A DNA stretch of 64,000 nucleotides, taken from contig CAWJXM010000003.1 in the NCBI GenBank assembly GCA_963846635.1, positions 363,054 to 427,053 of the forward strand, read 5' to 3'. The position numbers and the translations under genes are program-made. This DNA is from AP-15 sp963846635. GTDB taxonomy: Bacteria; Pseudomonadota; Alphaproteobacteria; ATCC43930; CGMCC-115725. Under the pieces are notes generated by a model that worked only from the letters and a program-made list of their open reading frames with translations, ran no database searches and was not told the origin of the DNA. The first letter of the stretch is position 1; the number at the start of each line of letters is the position of its first letter. Below, piece after piece: positions 53,253 to 61,800 of this stretch.

Positions 53253-55676
53253 TTATTGCAAATATGGAGGCGCCGGCATGGTGCATTTGTAGTTCGCGGC
53301 GTTAGCGAGATCGGCCGGGTTCGCCGCCACAGGGACACCATTCACCATCGTCTTTTTGCCAGTAAAGCGCGCTTCCTGCGGATAAGGGCAGAGCGGCCGG
53401 TCACGCGTCGTCGGTGCATTATCGGGCGGACCCGAGACGAAGCCGACCTGATAGGTCGCGGCGTTAAAGTTGACACCGGTTGCCGGAATCGGGCCCGGTG
53501 CAGTTGCACTCTCGACCCACTGCGTCAGTGGGGTGAGCAGGTCGAACTGGTCGGTCGTCGCTCCACCCGAGCAATGGTCCATGTTCGGCACCGGGTAAAA
53601 ACGCGAGAAGCTCTGGGCAGCCTGAAGACCTCCGTGCTGCTCAGTCAGCGCATCGTAATACGCAATCGTACCAAGTACCGGCGGACCCGGATCGCTCAAG
53701 CCATGATACCAGATGATCTTGTGGCCATAATTGATGAATTGGGAGATGTCGAGCGAGGTCGAATATGACACGACCGGCGAGGACTGAGCCAACAGCCCGA
53801 GATCTGTGCTGAAGTCGAAATTCAGCGTGTTGTAGGTTGGATCCGGTGCTTCAAGCCAGGCATAGGGGAATTGACCCAAACCCAAGGAATAGTCGCCAGG
53901 CGGCGTCGTCGGCGTCCCGATCTTGCGCGCCGGAATACCGACCGTCGTCATGTAACCGCCATCATAGGCATAGCCTAGCGCAGTATTATCGACATAGTCG
54001 GGAGCCTGCGCGCCGGCCGGCGCTTTGACGGTTTGCCCGAGATCGGTCCTCGGGCCGCGATGAATATTTTTCACGGCCCGGATCTGCGCGGGCGAGAGAC
54101 AGGTAGAGTTCTTAGCACCCGTGCATTGCAAGGGATATACCGTACCGCCCGATGTATATGTTGCGGTCGCGGGATCGAAGCGTGCGAGACACGCCGGCAA
54201 ATTGTCGATCACCCCATCGGCAACGCCGTCGAGCGCATCGCACGCCTGCAGCAAGGCGGTTTCGAAAAGGCTCTGATCGCTGACCGGGAAATTATTGTAG
54301 ATGATCGGCGCGGCCGCTTCGGGAGGGGAGCCGGGAACAGTTGTGTAGGGTCCGGGCGAGAGCTTGTAGATCTGCTGCACCCCCCAGATCTCGCTCAGTG
54401 ATATGGCTTGCAGATCATAAACCGGATCACCGGCGACGATGCCGTCGAAAAATTGCGGAAAGTTCTGCGACATTACCATCCCTTGCCGGCCGCCGGTCGA
54501 GCAGCCGACCCAATAGGAATGGCCCGCATTATTGCCGTAATAGGTTGCGATCAGGTACTTTGCAGTTAGAGCCGTAACTTCGATCGACTGATAGGCCTGA
54601 TCGATTGTCGCCATCGGGTCAAGATAGAACTCGTTCGGATTGCCGTACCCCGCATCGCATGACGGCAGCGCCAATTGGCTGTTTTCATGGCCGCCATCCT
54701 GGCTCGCAACGGCATAACCAGTGGTAATGCCGAAATTCGCGCCGGCGCTGCCCGAATTCGTTCCCGTAGCAGCCGGAACCGATCCTTCCGTCCCGCCCCC
54801 ACCTTGCATGAAAAAGCGGCCGTTCCACGCCGTTGGCAACGGCAGTTGCACCTGAAAGCCGTCACCATAATTGCAGCTATCGACCGAACTTGTGCGAGCG
54901 TTGATGACGCCATTGACAATACAGCGCTCCGGCAACCCGCTGCCGGCGGGCGTGTCGGTGGCGGAGGTGATTACCGTGTTTGGCACGGGAAAACCTGCGG
55001 CCGGGAGTGAAGCGAGCGCAGAGCACGCCATCCCGGAACTCTGCTGAACACCAATCGATGTACTCATGGTGGTGAAGTCCGAGCCACACTGGCCAACTGC
55101 ACTTCCGGTGATCCAGTTGTAGCCGTGAGTATGTGTCGGCGGGGCGCTGTTGTTTTGACAAGTGAGATCACCCTCGATTTTATTGAGGCTGACGTCAGAA
55201 GCCGAACCGAGATTGTTCGCGATCCGCATGTTCCCGGCAAGCTTGCCGAGCCATGCCTCGCAGGGCCCGGCATTGTTGGCACACTGGAAGCTGCCGCCAA
55301 CCACGATACCGGGGCCCTGGAACCCGCTTGCCGTTGCCCCCGTGCAATTCTCAACTTGTACATTTCCCTCGACGGTCACATTGTCCTGGAGCAGCGCCGA
55401 GACGCATCGGTTCGCCACGACATTGCCGCCGATCGTCGACGGCTCGTCATAGGCCGAGACGAGAAGACTGCCGCCTGGCTGCACCTGCACGCTGCCCGCA
55501 ACGTTTACGAATTCAAGGGTGCAGGATGCTCCCGGGGGTACCGTGACGTTCCCATTGATTGCGGTTGCCGTAGCCCCGCCACCCACGGTTCCGGTGCAGC
55601 TAATGTCTTGCGCAAAGGAAGGCGTTGTGCTGGCGAGGAGCCCGCAGACTACCAGAATGAGGGTTAACATACGCAT
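53253..55676 (-). CDS. Tannase/feruloyl esterase protein with N-terminal beta-solenoid-like domain
   Basis: The 807-residue product has a signal peptide (MRMLTLILVVCGLLASTTPS). Residues 25-205 form a repetitive region (GNVTVPPGASCTLEFVNVAG, SVQVQPGGSLLVSAYDEPST, LQDNVTVEGNVQVENCTGAT, LAGNMRIANNLGSASDVSLN) like a small right-handed beta-helix with cysteines. The tannase domain follows: WNGRFFMQGGGGTEGS, YWVGCSTGGRQGMVMSQNFP (Ser near 394), WYHGLSDPGPPVLGTIAYYD (Asp near 662) and PVPNMDHCSGGATTDQFDLL (His near 700). The extra domain makes it about 250 residues longer than usual and may bind a surface or polymer. Confidence 0.85.
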   Translation of the reverse strand: MRMLTLILVVCGLLASTTPSFAQDISCTGTVGGGATATAINGNVTVPPGASCTLEFVNVAGSVQVQPGGSLLVSAYDEPSTIGGNVVANRCVSALLQDNVTVEGNVQVENCTGATASGFQGPGIVVGGSFQCANNAGPCEAWLGKLAGNMRIANNLGSASDVSLNKIEGDLTCQNNSAPPTHTHGYNWITGSAVGQCGSDFTTMSTSIGVQQSSGMACSALASLPAAGFPVPNTVITSATDTPAGSGLPERCIVNGVINARTSSVDSCNYGDGFQVQLPLPTAWNGRFFMQGGGGTEGSVPAATGTNSGSAGANFGITTGYAVASQDGGHENSQLALPSCDAGYGNPNEFYLDPMATIDQAYQSIEVTALTAKYLIATYYGNNAGHSYWVGCSTGGRQGMVMSQNFPQFFDGIVAGDPVYDLQAISLSEIWGVQQIYKLSPGPYTTVPGSPPEAAAPIIYNNFPVSDQSLFETALLQACDALDGVADGVIDNLPACLARFDPATATYTSGGTVYPLQCTGAKNSTCLSPAQIRAVKNIHRGPRTDLGQTVKAPAGAQAPDYVDNTALGYAYDGGYMTTVGIPARKIGTPTTPPGDYSLGLGQFPYAWLEAPDPTYNTLNFDFSTDLGLLAQSSPVVSYSTSLDISQFINYGHKIIWYHGLSDPGPPVLGTIAYYDALTEQHGGLQAAQSFSRFYPVPNMDHCSGGATTDQFDLLTPLTQWVESATAPGPIPATGVNFNAATYQVGFVSGPPDNAPTTRDRPLCPYPQEARFTGKKTMVNGVPVAANPADLANAANYKCTMPAPPYLQ

Positions 55677-55811
55677 GGCGATCCTCCCGATATTGATTGT
55701 TGATCGCTGTCGCTCTTAGGTAAGCCATCAGACTATGGCGGAGCCGTTTTGGTTTTCTTTCAATAGCGGCGGGTTTCAGTGCGCCCAGGGGCCTCTTCGA
55801 CTTGGGGTGTC
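55677..55811. other. Intergenic between hydrolase genes
   Basis: These 135 bases separate two minus-strand hydrolase genes. No strong terminator is visible, so they may be co-transcribed. Confidence 0.4.
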
Positions 55812-57926
55812 CTACGGGAGCGTTCCTCCTGAGGCCTGGGTGAACCAGGCGACTGCATTGCTGATCGCACCCGCGGCATCCGAAGCGAGCATCAGCCGCT
55901 GACTGACGAGGCTGTTGACCGCCGCGGTGACAACAGCCTTGTATCCAGCGGTGCTGCCGTACCGCTCCTGCAGCGATAGCCGCGGATCGCCGGACGCGAT
56001 ACGCTGCGCCTTTGTGACGGCAAACGGTATGTAGCTCCCGGTCAGATCGCAGGCATCGCCCTGGCTGTATCCCGCGGCGCGCACATTCCACCCGGTATAG
56101 GTACCGAGCGGCGCTTGCAGAATATGCGAACGCAACCCGTCTGTATCGTTGCCATCGGCATCGACTTGCGGTGCCAGCGAGGGATATTCGGCGAGTGCAA
56201 TTGGCGGCTCGACCGCAATGACCCCCGAGATGTCGTCGGCGTCGTATCTCGGTCCGCGGAAATAGACGGTTCGGGTGTTGAAAATGTCCGCTGGCCCGGT
56301 CACGCCGGGAATGTTGGGGAAGCGAACCTTTTCAACCGGGACCAGGCTGCCGTGGTCGAGCCTCGAATAAAGGCTGTTCGGAGGCAGCGTCCCATTTGCC
56401 GCCCACTCCTCAAGCGCGACGAGTAATGCCCGCAAATTGTAAGTGTAGGTGTTCGCATCAGGCAACTGCTCGCAGATCCCGGTCAAAGTCGGGAGTGGCG
56501 CCACCGGCGAAAACCCGCCGTGCTGATTGCTTGAGAACTGGTAGATTCGCACATTATCCGGCAATTGCAGGTCACGCAGGCCAAGTGCGTCGGTCGTGTC
56601 GCCGCGCCCCGAGGCTTCCCAGTATTCGATGTCGGTCATCGTGTGAACTATTTTGGGGCAGGTGTTGGTCTGTGTGCAGCGGTCGAGAAGGCCGCGTGTG
56701 TCACCGGTAAACGGATCGAACGACGGTTGGTAGGTCAGCGGGGATTCGGGACCGGGATATTGCTTTTCGGTGTGCTGCGTTCCCGCCAGCCGACCCGGCT
56801 GAGAAAAACGGACATTGATGTAATTTCGCACCGAACCGATATGCGGCTGCATTCCTTCGAACACCTGCTTTCCGCTCTCATCCTCGTTAAAGCCGAGCTC
56901 GAGATAGGTGCGCAGCAATCGACCGCTCTGCGAGATGCCGTTGAGCAACGTGTGCGTGACCTGCCCGGCGAGCGGATTGGCGGTGCCGTTGTCGTCGGCC
57001 GCTGCATTATGGAAGAACGCGGATATATCACGGAGCGCGGCGAGACCCAGCCCCATCACGATCGGGTCCTTCGCCGTATAGACCTGCTCGTAGATATGAT
57101 TGGTGTCGAACCCGTTTTTGAGACAGACCTTTTGCGGATTGGGCACCCCCGGAAAGGGTGTCGTGGTACAGTCGGCAAAAGCCCAATCGCTGTTCGGAAT
57201 CGGCACTTTGGGGTCGTTTTGATGCACCCGCTCGGTCAGTGTCAAGCCGGCGTTGTTGGTAGTGACACTCGCATATCCGGGCGTGTTCGAACTCGAATCG
57301 GCGAGGATATTTTGGGTGCTGGTCGGCGTCGTGACGATCCATTCCGAGCGCACCGGTCCCGTTATGGTTTGTCCGTTTCGATAGTGGGCGATCGGTGCCG
57401 ACATCGTGATCAGACCGGGGTTGCTGGCAGGCGCCACCAGATCCGCTTGCCAGCCCGCCCAGAGAAGCGTCAGGCCCTGGTTCTCGAGAAAGCCGTCTCC
57501 CTGCGGGTTTGTCGTCGAAGTTCCGATATTAAAGGTTCCGGGGTCCAGTTCATTACCGCGGTTGACGATTTCGGTGAGCATAATATGGTTGCCCTTAGTC
57601 TCGTCGACCGGCATCAAGATCTGAAAATTAGTCAAATACTCGACGAGTCCTTTAGTATCGAGCGGTGCCAGGTCGATGTCCTGGATCACCGCATTTCTCG
57701 GATCGGCCGGATCGACCGCACCGTTGGCGACACCGGTCACGAATTGGTAGGGACCGACTGAGCCGAACGAAACCCCGCCATAAGCCGGTGCGATACTGGT
57801 GATCGTGACGCTGGTGATCCGCGCCACAGCATTATCGGCTTGGCCCAAAGCGAGCAAGCCCACCGCTATGGCCAATAGCTGTGACCGCGACCACGAGTTG
57901 GCGGAAAAAGTCGATTTCGCCTTCAA
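55812..57926 (-). CDS. Secreted alpha/beta hydrolase domain protein (Abhydrolase_10)
   Basis: A TTG at 57926 sits six bases after AGGAGG and gives a signal peptide (KAKSTFSANSWSRSQLLAIA...VGLLALGQADNAVA). The earlier ATG codons overlap that Shine-Dalgarno. The ~700-residue mature part has IAPAYGGVSFGSVGPYQFVT at the N-terminus, NGISQSGRLLRTYLELGFNE (nucleophile Ser near residue 330), SFDPFTGDTRGLLDRCTQTN, MTDIEYWEASGRGDTTDALG, YQFSSNQHGGFSPVAPLP with the likely His, and the conserved end GDPRLSLQERYGSTAGYKAV. It belongs to PF20091-type secreted hydrolases. Its C-terminus resembles the truncated neighbour at 57998. Confidence 0.78.
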   Translation of the reverse strand: MKAKSTFSANSWSRSQLLAIAVGLLALGQADNAVARITSVTITSIAPAYGGVSFGSVGPYQFVTGVANGAVDPADPRNAVIQDIDLAPLDTKGLVEYLTNFQILMPVDETKGNHIMLTEIVNRGNELDPGTFNIGTSTTNPQGDGFLENQGLTLLWAGWQADLVAPASNPGLITMSAPIAHYRNGQTITGPVRSEWIVTTPTSTQNILADSSSNTPGYASVTTNNAGLTLTERVHQNDPKVPIPNSDWAFADCTTTPFPGVPNPQKVCLKNGFDTNHIYEQVYTAKDPIVMGLGLAALRDISAFFHNAAADDNGTANPLAGQVTHTLLNGISQSGRLLRTYLELGFNEDESGKQVFEGMQPHIGSVRNYINVRFSQPGRLAGTQHTEKQYPGPESPLTYQPSFDPFTGDTRGLLDRCTQTNTCPKIVHTMTDIEYWEASGRGDTTDALGLRDLQLPDNVRIYQFSSNQHGGFSPVAPLPTLTGICEQLPDANTYTYNLRALLVALEEWAANGTLPPNSLYSRLDHGSLVPVEKVRFPNIPGVTGPADIFNTRTVYFRGPRYDADDISGVIAVEPPIALAEYPSLAPQVDADGNDTDGLRSHILQAPLGTYTGWNVRAAGYSQGDACDLTGSYIPFAVTKAQRIASGDPRLSLQERYGSTAGYKAVVTAAVNSLVSQRLMLASDAAGAISNAVAWFTQASGGTLP

Positions 57927-57997
57927 GGTGTCCCTCCTCATTCGCATTCGTGTTTCCCGGTCTCGCCGGGTCTTGTGGTTTTGCTGGTAATGCGCCG

Positions 57998-58600
57998 TCA
58001 CGGGACCGGCGCAGCTTCGGCCCCGGAGATGTAATTCTGGACGTCTTGGTCGAGCAGCAGGCGCTGCTGTTCGAGGCTCTGTGCCGCGGTGGTGACGAGA
58101 CTCACATAGGTCGTGTGGTCTTTGTAGCGCTCCTGCAGCGACAGCCGCGGGTCGCCCGCTGCCAGCCGCTCGGCCCTGGTTCCGTAAAACGGAATTTTCT
58201 GACCCGACGCATCGCAGCCATCGACAATCGGCACCGGATCGGCGGCATTGCCGGCGCGCAGTGCCCAGCCGGTATAAGTTGCCACCGGTACCGAGACATC
58301 GGGGCTACGGATGCCGGCGATGTCGTTGCCGTCCGCATCGGTTTTCGGGACAAAGATCTTATAGGGCGTCCCGAGCAGTTGCGGCGGCAGTATGGTCAGA
58401 ATGCCGTCATCGAACAGCGGCCCGAAATTCCACAAATCGCCGGTGTGAAGGATGCCGTTATAGGCGACGAAACGGGTGACGGGCAGCGTCGTGCTCGGGT
58501 TCGGGATATTGGGAAAGCCCATTCCCGATTGCGGCAATGATGGCGCCAACGTGTTGCCGGTAAAGCTCGGCACGCGGTATCCCTGCAACACAGCCCCTCG
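57998..58600 (-). pseudogene. Second Abhydrolase_10 protein, C-terminal remnant
   Basis: Two hundred residues align with the end of the preceding gene's product: GILTILPPQLLGTPYKIFVP, KTDADGNDIAGIRSPDVSVP, ATYTGWALRAGNAADPV and AAGDPRLSLQERYKDHTTYV. The first ~500 residues, including the catalytic Ser, are missing and the frame simply opens near 58603. This is the 3' end of a tandem paralogue, truncated on its 5' side. Confidence 0.75.
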
Positions 58601-58654
58601 CATTCGATTCGCCTCTGTGTCGGGACAAGTTCAGCGGTCCATTATAGCTGACGG

Positions 58655-59044
58655 TTGGAAACGCGGCATTGCCGGTATGATGCTAACCATATCTTTGCCG
58701 CCAAGAGCATAATCCAGATATGGCAGGTGGCACAGTCACTACCGACGAAACCGACAGTCGGGACAGCCGTGTATCATCTTAAGGGCGAGCATCTTGGCTT
58801 GGTACACAGCCTCGTGGCCGACAAAGATCTCCAGTCAGATCGCCTAGCCGCGGCGTCATTCGGACTTTCTCGGCCCCAGCAAAGTTATCATCTGCTGCCT
58901 TGGAGGGTGCTGAGGGACGACGTTCGCCAGGGCGGCTATCCAATCGAGCTCGATCAGCGGCGGCTCGCGGAAAGCCTAAGCTATAGCGCGGGCAATCTGC
59001 CCAATCGCCGTTGCGGTCACCCGATCAATTATTACGAGGCGTGA
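58655..59044 (+). CDS. PRC-barrel-like protein
   Basis: The core GTAVYHLKGEHLGLVHSLVA and DKDLQSDRLAAASFGLSRPQ followed by QSYHLLPWRVLRDDVRQGGY resembles PRC-barrel domains (beta-barrel proteins of RNA processing and photosynthetic complexes, often stress-linked in this class). The first ~30 residues are uncertain; no good Shine-Dalgarno was found at 58655. It precedes the cyclase gene by 12 bases and may form a unit with it. Confidence 0.55.
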   Translation: METRHCRYDANHIFAAKSIIQIWQVAQSLPTKPTVGTAVYHLKGEHLGLVHSLVADKDLQSDRLAAASFGLSRPQQSYHLLPWRVLRDDVRQGGYPIELDQRRLAESLSYSAGNLPNRRCGHPINYYEA

Positions 59045-59056
59045 GGTCTTACGCTT

Positions 59057-60046
59057 ATGAGCCAAGCCGATATTTGTGCTCTCACCGAGCCAAGGCAGGT
59101 GACTGGCGATAAAACTTCTCCGGTCGAGAGACGTCTCGCGGCCATCCTTTCGGCTGACGTCGAGGGCTATAGCCGCCTGATGCACGGTGATGAGGAAGCG
59201 ACGATGGCTATGTTGTCCGCGCACCGCGCCGTTATCGACAACCTGATTGAACGACATCGAGGTCGGATCGCAAACACAGCCGGCGATAGTGTGCTTGCTG
59301 AATTTGTCAGCATCCTCGATGCGGTTTTTTGCGCAGTCGAGATTCAGGAGGCACTGGAAGGCGCGAATAAAATTCAGCTGGAAAGACGAGAAATGCACTT
59401 CCGGATCGGCGTCAATGTTGGCGATGTCATGGTCAAGGAGGGGGACATCTTCGGCGACGGGGTGAATCTCGCCGCCCGGCTTGAGGGCTTGGTCGAGGGC
59501 GGCGAGATCTGCGTGTCGCGCAGTGTGCGCGACCACCTGCGTCATCGAGGTGATTTGCTCTTTGAGGATCTGGGTGAGCAATTGGTTAAGCACATTGCCC
59601 ATCCGATCCGGGCGTTTCGGCTCCGCGTTGGCGACAATAAATCTAGACAAAACGTCTCAAGCCTGGAGGAAATTTCCGGGTTATCTGAAGGGCGGATGGA
59701 GCTAGCGACAACCTCCGAATTGTCCGCTGAGAGCGAAGTTGCCCTGGAGCTCGCATTGTGGGAAAGCGTCAAGGACGGCAGTCCCACCAAGCTGGAATCC
59801 TATCTCGAACAATACCCGAATGGCACCTTCTCCTTGGTTGCCAGAACACGCCTCGACGCCGGAGCACGTTCATCGGCGGGCTCTACACCTGCAGATGCTG
59901 CCGGTGATGCCCTCGATCTGGCTTTCTGGGACTCGGTCAAGGACAGCAATCGACGCGAGGAACTTCAGGCCTATTTGGACCAACATCCTAACGGCCATTT
60001 TGCCGGCCTTGCCCGGGTGCGCCTTACTTCCACTGACCTGAATTGA
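59057..60046 (+). CDS. Class III adenylate/guanylate cyclase with C-terminal repeats
   Basis: Residues 22-190 form a nucleotidyl cyclase: RRLAAILSADVEGYSRLMHG (metal-binding Asp), HRGRIANTAGDSVLAEFVSI (second metal Asp), RIGVNVGDVMVKEGDIFGDG, GVNLAARLEGLVEGGEICVS. There is no membrane segment. The tail carries two related ~38-residue units: ALELALWESVKDGSPTKLES with YLEQYPNGTFSLVARTRL, and ALDLAFWDSVKDSNRREELQ with AYLDQHPNGHFAGLARVRL. Such units are known from caspase-like and TPR-type proteins and probably mediate protein contacts. Confidence 0.85.
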   Translation: MSQADICALTEPRQVTGDKTSPVERRLAAILSADVEGYSRLMHGDEEATMAMLSAHRAVIDNLIERHRGRIANTAGDSVLAEFVSILDAVFCAVEIQEALEGANKIQLERREMHFRIGVNVGDVMVKEGDIFGDGVNLAARLEGLVEGGEICVSRSVRDHLRHRGDLLFEDLGEQLVKHIAHPIRAFRLRVGDNKSRQNVSSLEEISGLSEGRMELATTSELSAESEVALELALWESVKDGSPTKLESYLEQYPNGTFSLVARTRLDAGARSSAGSTPADAAGDALDLAFWDSVKDSNRREELQAYLDQHPNGHFAGLARVRLTSTDLN

Positions 60047-60269
60047 GGTCCCGGAAATTCCATGCTGGCCGCGACGGGCGGAAACGGTCAAACGGCGGCC
60101 CTAGAGAACCCTGGCGCGCTATATCGCTGAGATCCTGCGCGGGATTGTCGACGGTTAATCCGATTTGGAGATTTCGAGTGGATCAGGGCGATGACCTCGG
60201 CGCGATGCAGCGGGAAGGAACACCTGGTGCGTGCGCTGATCCAGGCGTTCCTTCTTTGCTCCCTTCGGG
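60047..60269. other. Interval with IS debris
   Basis: No gene was recognised between the cyclase and the IS5 element. Confidence 0.35.
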
Positions 60270-61142
60270 CTAAGAGGTAGTTTTCACAATTACCTCTGAT
60301 TGAGATGCCTGCCCGCCCGGCCTGCCCTGCCGCTGCCCATGTCTGGAGTGACAGAAAGGGACAACGGCCTTGGACATCAGGATTTTGCATCTCATCGCAA
60401 CGGTGATCGACGCGTGTGGGCGGCCGCGTCATCGCGGGCGTGGTCACCCGCCCACCGCAACCGTTCGCGTGCTGGCCGCCTTGCGCCGGTTTCTGCGCGA
60501 GGGCACGCCGTGGCGCAGCCTGACCGCCACGGCCGACCAGGCCAGTGGCGCGACCCTGCGCCGGAGCTTGGCGGGCTGGGCCGAGACGGGCTTGCTGGCA
60601 CGCGTCCACGCCATGCTGGTCGGCATGCTGCGCGGCCACCCTGACCTGATCCTGGACAGCTGCATGGTGCGCGCCAAGCGCGGCGGCGAGCTCACCGGCC
60701 CAAACCCGACGGACCGGGCCAAGCGGGGCACCAAGTACTATGTCGCGGTGGACGGGGATGGCGTGCCCATCGCCTGCGCCGTCACGGCGGCCAACATCAA
60801 CGATACGCTCGTCTTCGAACGCCTGTTCCTCGCCGCCTTCGCCGTCATGGCCCGCATCCACACCGTGTTCGCCGACAAAGGCTATGACGCCGAGCATCAT
60901 CGCAACCTCTGCCGCCGCTTTGGCGCCGAGCCGCACATCCACAAGCGCGGTCAACCGCATGGATCAGGGCTCGGCAAGCGGCGCTGGCCGGTAGAGCGCA
61001 GCAACGCTTGGGTGCTCGAAAACCGGCGCCTCGCGCTGCGCTACGGCCGGCTCGGCTTCATCGTCCAGTCCCTGCTCCAGGCCGCCTGCATATTCCTGGT
61101 TGCAGGCAGGCTCGCTCGGGAATTCTGAAAACCGCCTCTAAG
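60270..61142 (+). mobile_element. IS5-family (IS427-like) element
   Basis: Inverted ends CTAAGAGGTAGTTTTCACAATT (60270 onward, trimmed) and, inward from the right, CTTAGAGGCGGTTTTCAGAATT define the element. Its right end overlaps the start of the IS630 element, so one inserted into or beside the other. Confidence 0.8.
60370..61128 (+). CDS. IS5-family transposase, 252 residues
   Basis: The product MDIRILHLIATVIDACGRPR has an N-terminal DUF4096-like region, DLILDSCMVRAKRGGELTGP (first Asp), HTVFADKGYDAEHHRNLCRR (second Asp) and KRRWPVERSNAWVLENRRLA (Glu), then the GRLGFIVQSLLQAACIFL tail. It is a single continuous frame of normal length. Confidence 0.87.
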   Translation: MDIRILHLIATVIDACGRPRHRGRGHPPTATVRVLAALRRFLREGTPWRSLTATADQASGATLRRSLAGWAETGLLARVHAMLVGMLRGHPDLILDSCMVRAKRGGELTGPNPTDRAKRGTKYYVAVDGDGVPIACAVTAANINDTLVFERLFLAAFAVMARIHTVFADKGYDAEHHRNLCRRFGAEPHIHKRGQPHGSGLGKRRWPVERSNAWVLENRRLALRYGRLGFIVQSLLQAACIFLVAGRLAREF

Positions 61143-61590
61143 GTGGTGCATCCGCTAAATGAGTGCGACATTTGGCAGGACTGCGATCCCGGGGCGGCGC
61201 GATCTGCGATGACGCCGGCGCCGGCCCCAGAGGAAGGGGTGCTTGTGCGCATTCCAATACTCAGTGGCGCGTTCGACCGCTTGTTCGATTTCCGCCCAGG
61301 CGTCGAACCGTCGCCCCTTCAAAGCCAGTGAGCGCAGGACCTTCCACCACGGCTCGATCAGGTTCAGATAGGCCGCATATTTCGGCTGGAAGACAAATTC
61401 CCAGCGCGGATGGGCCAAATTGAACAGGAGCACATCGAGGGCGCTGTGGGTATTCAGATTGTCCGCCACCGCATAGACCGGCTCGGCCGCGGGATCGATC
61501 CAGCCCTCCACCCGGCACAGAAAATCGATCCAATTGGCGGTGGTGCGGCCCTCATAAGTCGTCGTGAACGCCGCTCCCGTGGCCGGCTGG

Positions 61591-61610
61591 CCCTTCGACA
61601 AGCTCAGGAG
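61591..61610. repeat. 20-base repeat, copy C, in IS630 transposase
   Basis: CCCTTCGACAAGCTCAGGAG is identical to copy B at 2139-2158 but lies in opposite orientation relative to the gene it interrupts. It falls between YVFGA and PATGAAFTT and shifts the frame by 1 modulo 3, as the other two do. Confidence 0.85.
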
Positions 61611-61800
61611 CGCCAAACACATAACCGGCAACACCCCATCGGCCATAATCGATTTCCTGGGTGGCCCGTTCTCCCTTGCTTGCCCGCACCAGACGCTGAC
61701 CCGGATAGCTTTTGCTCGCTTGCGGCCCCATCTCATCCAGGCAGACCACGACGCTGCCTGCCGGCGGCGCCGTGTAGAGGTGCTCGATCGCCCCCTCACA

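Noticed and set aside
56565..57761. Plus-strand frame of about 400 codons within the Abhydrolase_10 gene
   Set aside because: The opposite strand encodes a recognised protein with signal peptide and active-site motif; this frame has none.
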